From Bacteroidales bacterium (GTDB taxonomy: Bacteria; Bacteroidota; Bacteroidia; Bacteroidales; UBA932): a stretch of DNA of 7,563 nt. The notes under the pieces are model-generated. The model saw only the letters and a program-made list of their open reading frames with translations, was not told where the DNA came from and ran no database searches. Position numbers and translations under genes: made by a program. Positions 7,413 through 7,563 of this stretch are shown piece after piece (position 1 is the stretch's first letter; the number at the start of each line of letters is the position of its first letter). The stretch covers positions 1 to 7,563 of the forward strand of contig JAFZIX010000075.1 in NCBI GenBank assembly GCA_017554135.1, given 5' to 3'.

Positions 7413-7453
7413 CGCTCCGTTCCCTATGCAAAATCTTTGCCAGAAACGGAGCG
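7413..7453 (-). promoter_or_regulatory. Two-tier hairpin in the efp-DUF4783 gap, ending next to the start codon
   Basis: On the minus strand a perfect 9-bp stem CGCTCCGTT/AACGGAGCG encloses a second 5-bp stem GCAAA/TTTGC with a 3-base loop; short unpaired stretches (TCTG and ATAGGG) separate the tiers. The 3' arm ends one base before the ATG at 7411 and contains GGAG (7418-7415), the only Shine-Dalgarno-like run nearby. In RNA this could hide the translation start of the DUF4783-like gene or protect the 3' end of efp mRNA. It is not a classical terminator, because no T-run follows the stem. The structure is seen directly in the sequence; any regulatory role is inferred. Confidence 0.45.
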
Positions 7454-7475
7454 CAGAATCGTGCAGAAAACCGGA

Positions 7476-7563
7476 TTAGACGCGCTGGCCGTATGAGCGG
7501 TCGGTGGTGTTGACGGTGATGACGTCTCCCTGGTTGATGAAGAGGGGAACCATAATCTTGGCA
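7476..7563 (-). CDS. efp: Elongation factor P, C-terminal 28 residues only
   Basis: EF-P binds ribosomes stalled between the P and E sites and promotes peptide-bond formation at polyproline stretches. Only the last 28 codons lie in the window, ending at the TAA at 7478-7476. The visible tail contains VPLFINQGDVITVNT and ends in RSYGQRV, which fits the final beta-strands of the C-terminal OB-fold domain of EF-P, where PLFI.-GD-I-V-T is conserved. The N-terminal domain and the modified tip residue are outside the window, so its modification type cannot be judged. The gene reads in the same direction as everything downstream and is separated from the DUF4783-like gene by 64 bp. A YeiP-type paralogue cannot be wholly excluded from so short a tail. 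Confidence 0.85.
   Translation of the reverse strand, partial: AKIMVPLFINQGDVITVNTTDRSYGQRV

Noticed and set aside
1..7563. Mobile elements, CRISPR arrays, tRNA or rRNA genes, toxin-antitoxin or defence genes
   Set aside because: None seen. The window is filled end to end by co-directional housekeeping genes with gaps of at most 64 bp, and no repeat array or transposase-like sequence was found.

Overview
The window looks like a stretch of core chromosome from a Bacteroidota bacterium, most likely a moderately GC-rich member of the Bacteroidales. That placement is an inference. It rests on a DUF4783-type small secreted protein, a very large multi-membrane-span NtrY-like kinase of a kind seen in this phylum, an exact match to the Bacteroidota -7 promoter element (TAnnTTTG), and the lack of convincing Shine-Dalgarno sequences at most starts. 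No rRNA, tRNA, CRISPR array, insertion sequence, phage gene or other sign of recent transfer was seen.

Every gene is on the minus strand, so transcription runs from high to low coordinates. In that order they are: the last 28 codons of efp (elongation factor P); a hairpin in the 64-bp gap after it; a secreted DUF4783-like protein; rlmH (23S rRNA methyltransferase); a 1133-residue sensor histidine kinase; engB/ysxC (ribosome-assembly GTPase); prs (PRPP synthetase); a 76-residue cysteine-containing membrane protein; and der (double-GTPase ribosome-assembly factor), cut by the window edge about 15 residues before its expected end. The two outermost genes are the only partial ones, and no intergenic space exceeds 64 bp.

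The genes are packed very tightly. DUF4783/rlmH and prs/76-aa are joined stop-to-start with no base between them. rlmH/kinase and 76-aa/der overlap by ATGA, and engB/prs are 3 bp apart. The only real gaps are 64 bp (efp to DUF4783) and 50 bp (kinase to engB). This suggests two blocks, DUF4783-rlmH-kinase and engB-prs-76aa-der, which may also be read through as one transcript.

The theme is ribosome function and nucleotide supply. EF-P relieves stalled translation, RlmH modifies helix 69 of 23S rRNA, EngB and Der mature the large subunit, and Prs makes PRPP for nucleotide synthesis. The odd partners are the giant kinase, which has no response regulator beside it and is coupled to rlmH, and the small four-cysteine membrane protein coupled to der. 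I see no undescribed defence or mobile system. The points most worth following are these two membrane proteins and the hairpin that ends next to the DUF4783 start codon.
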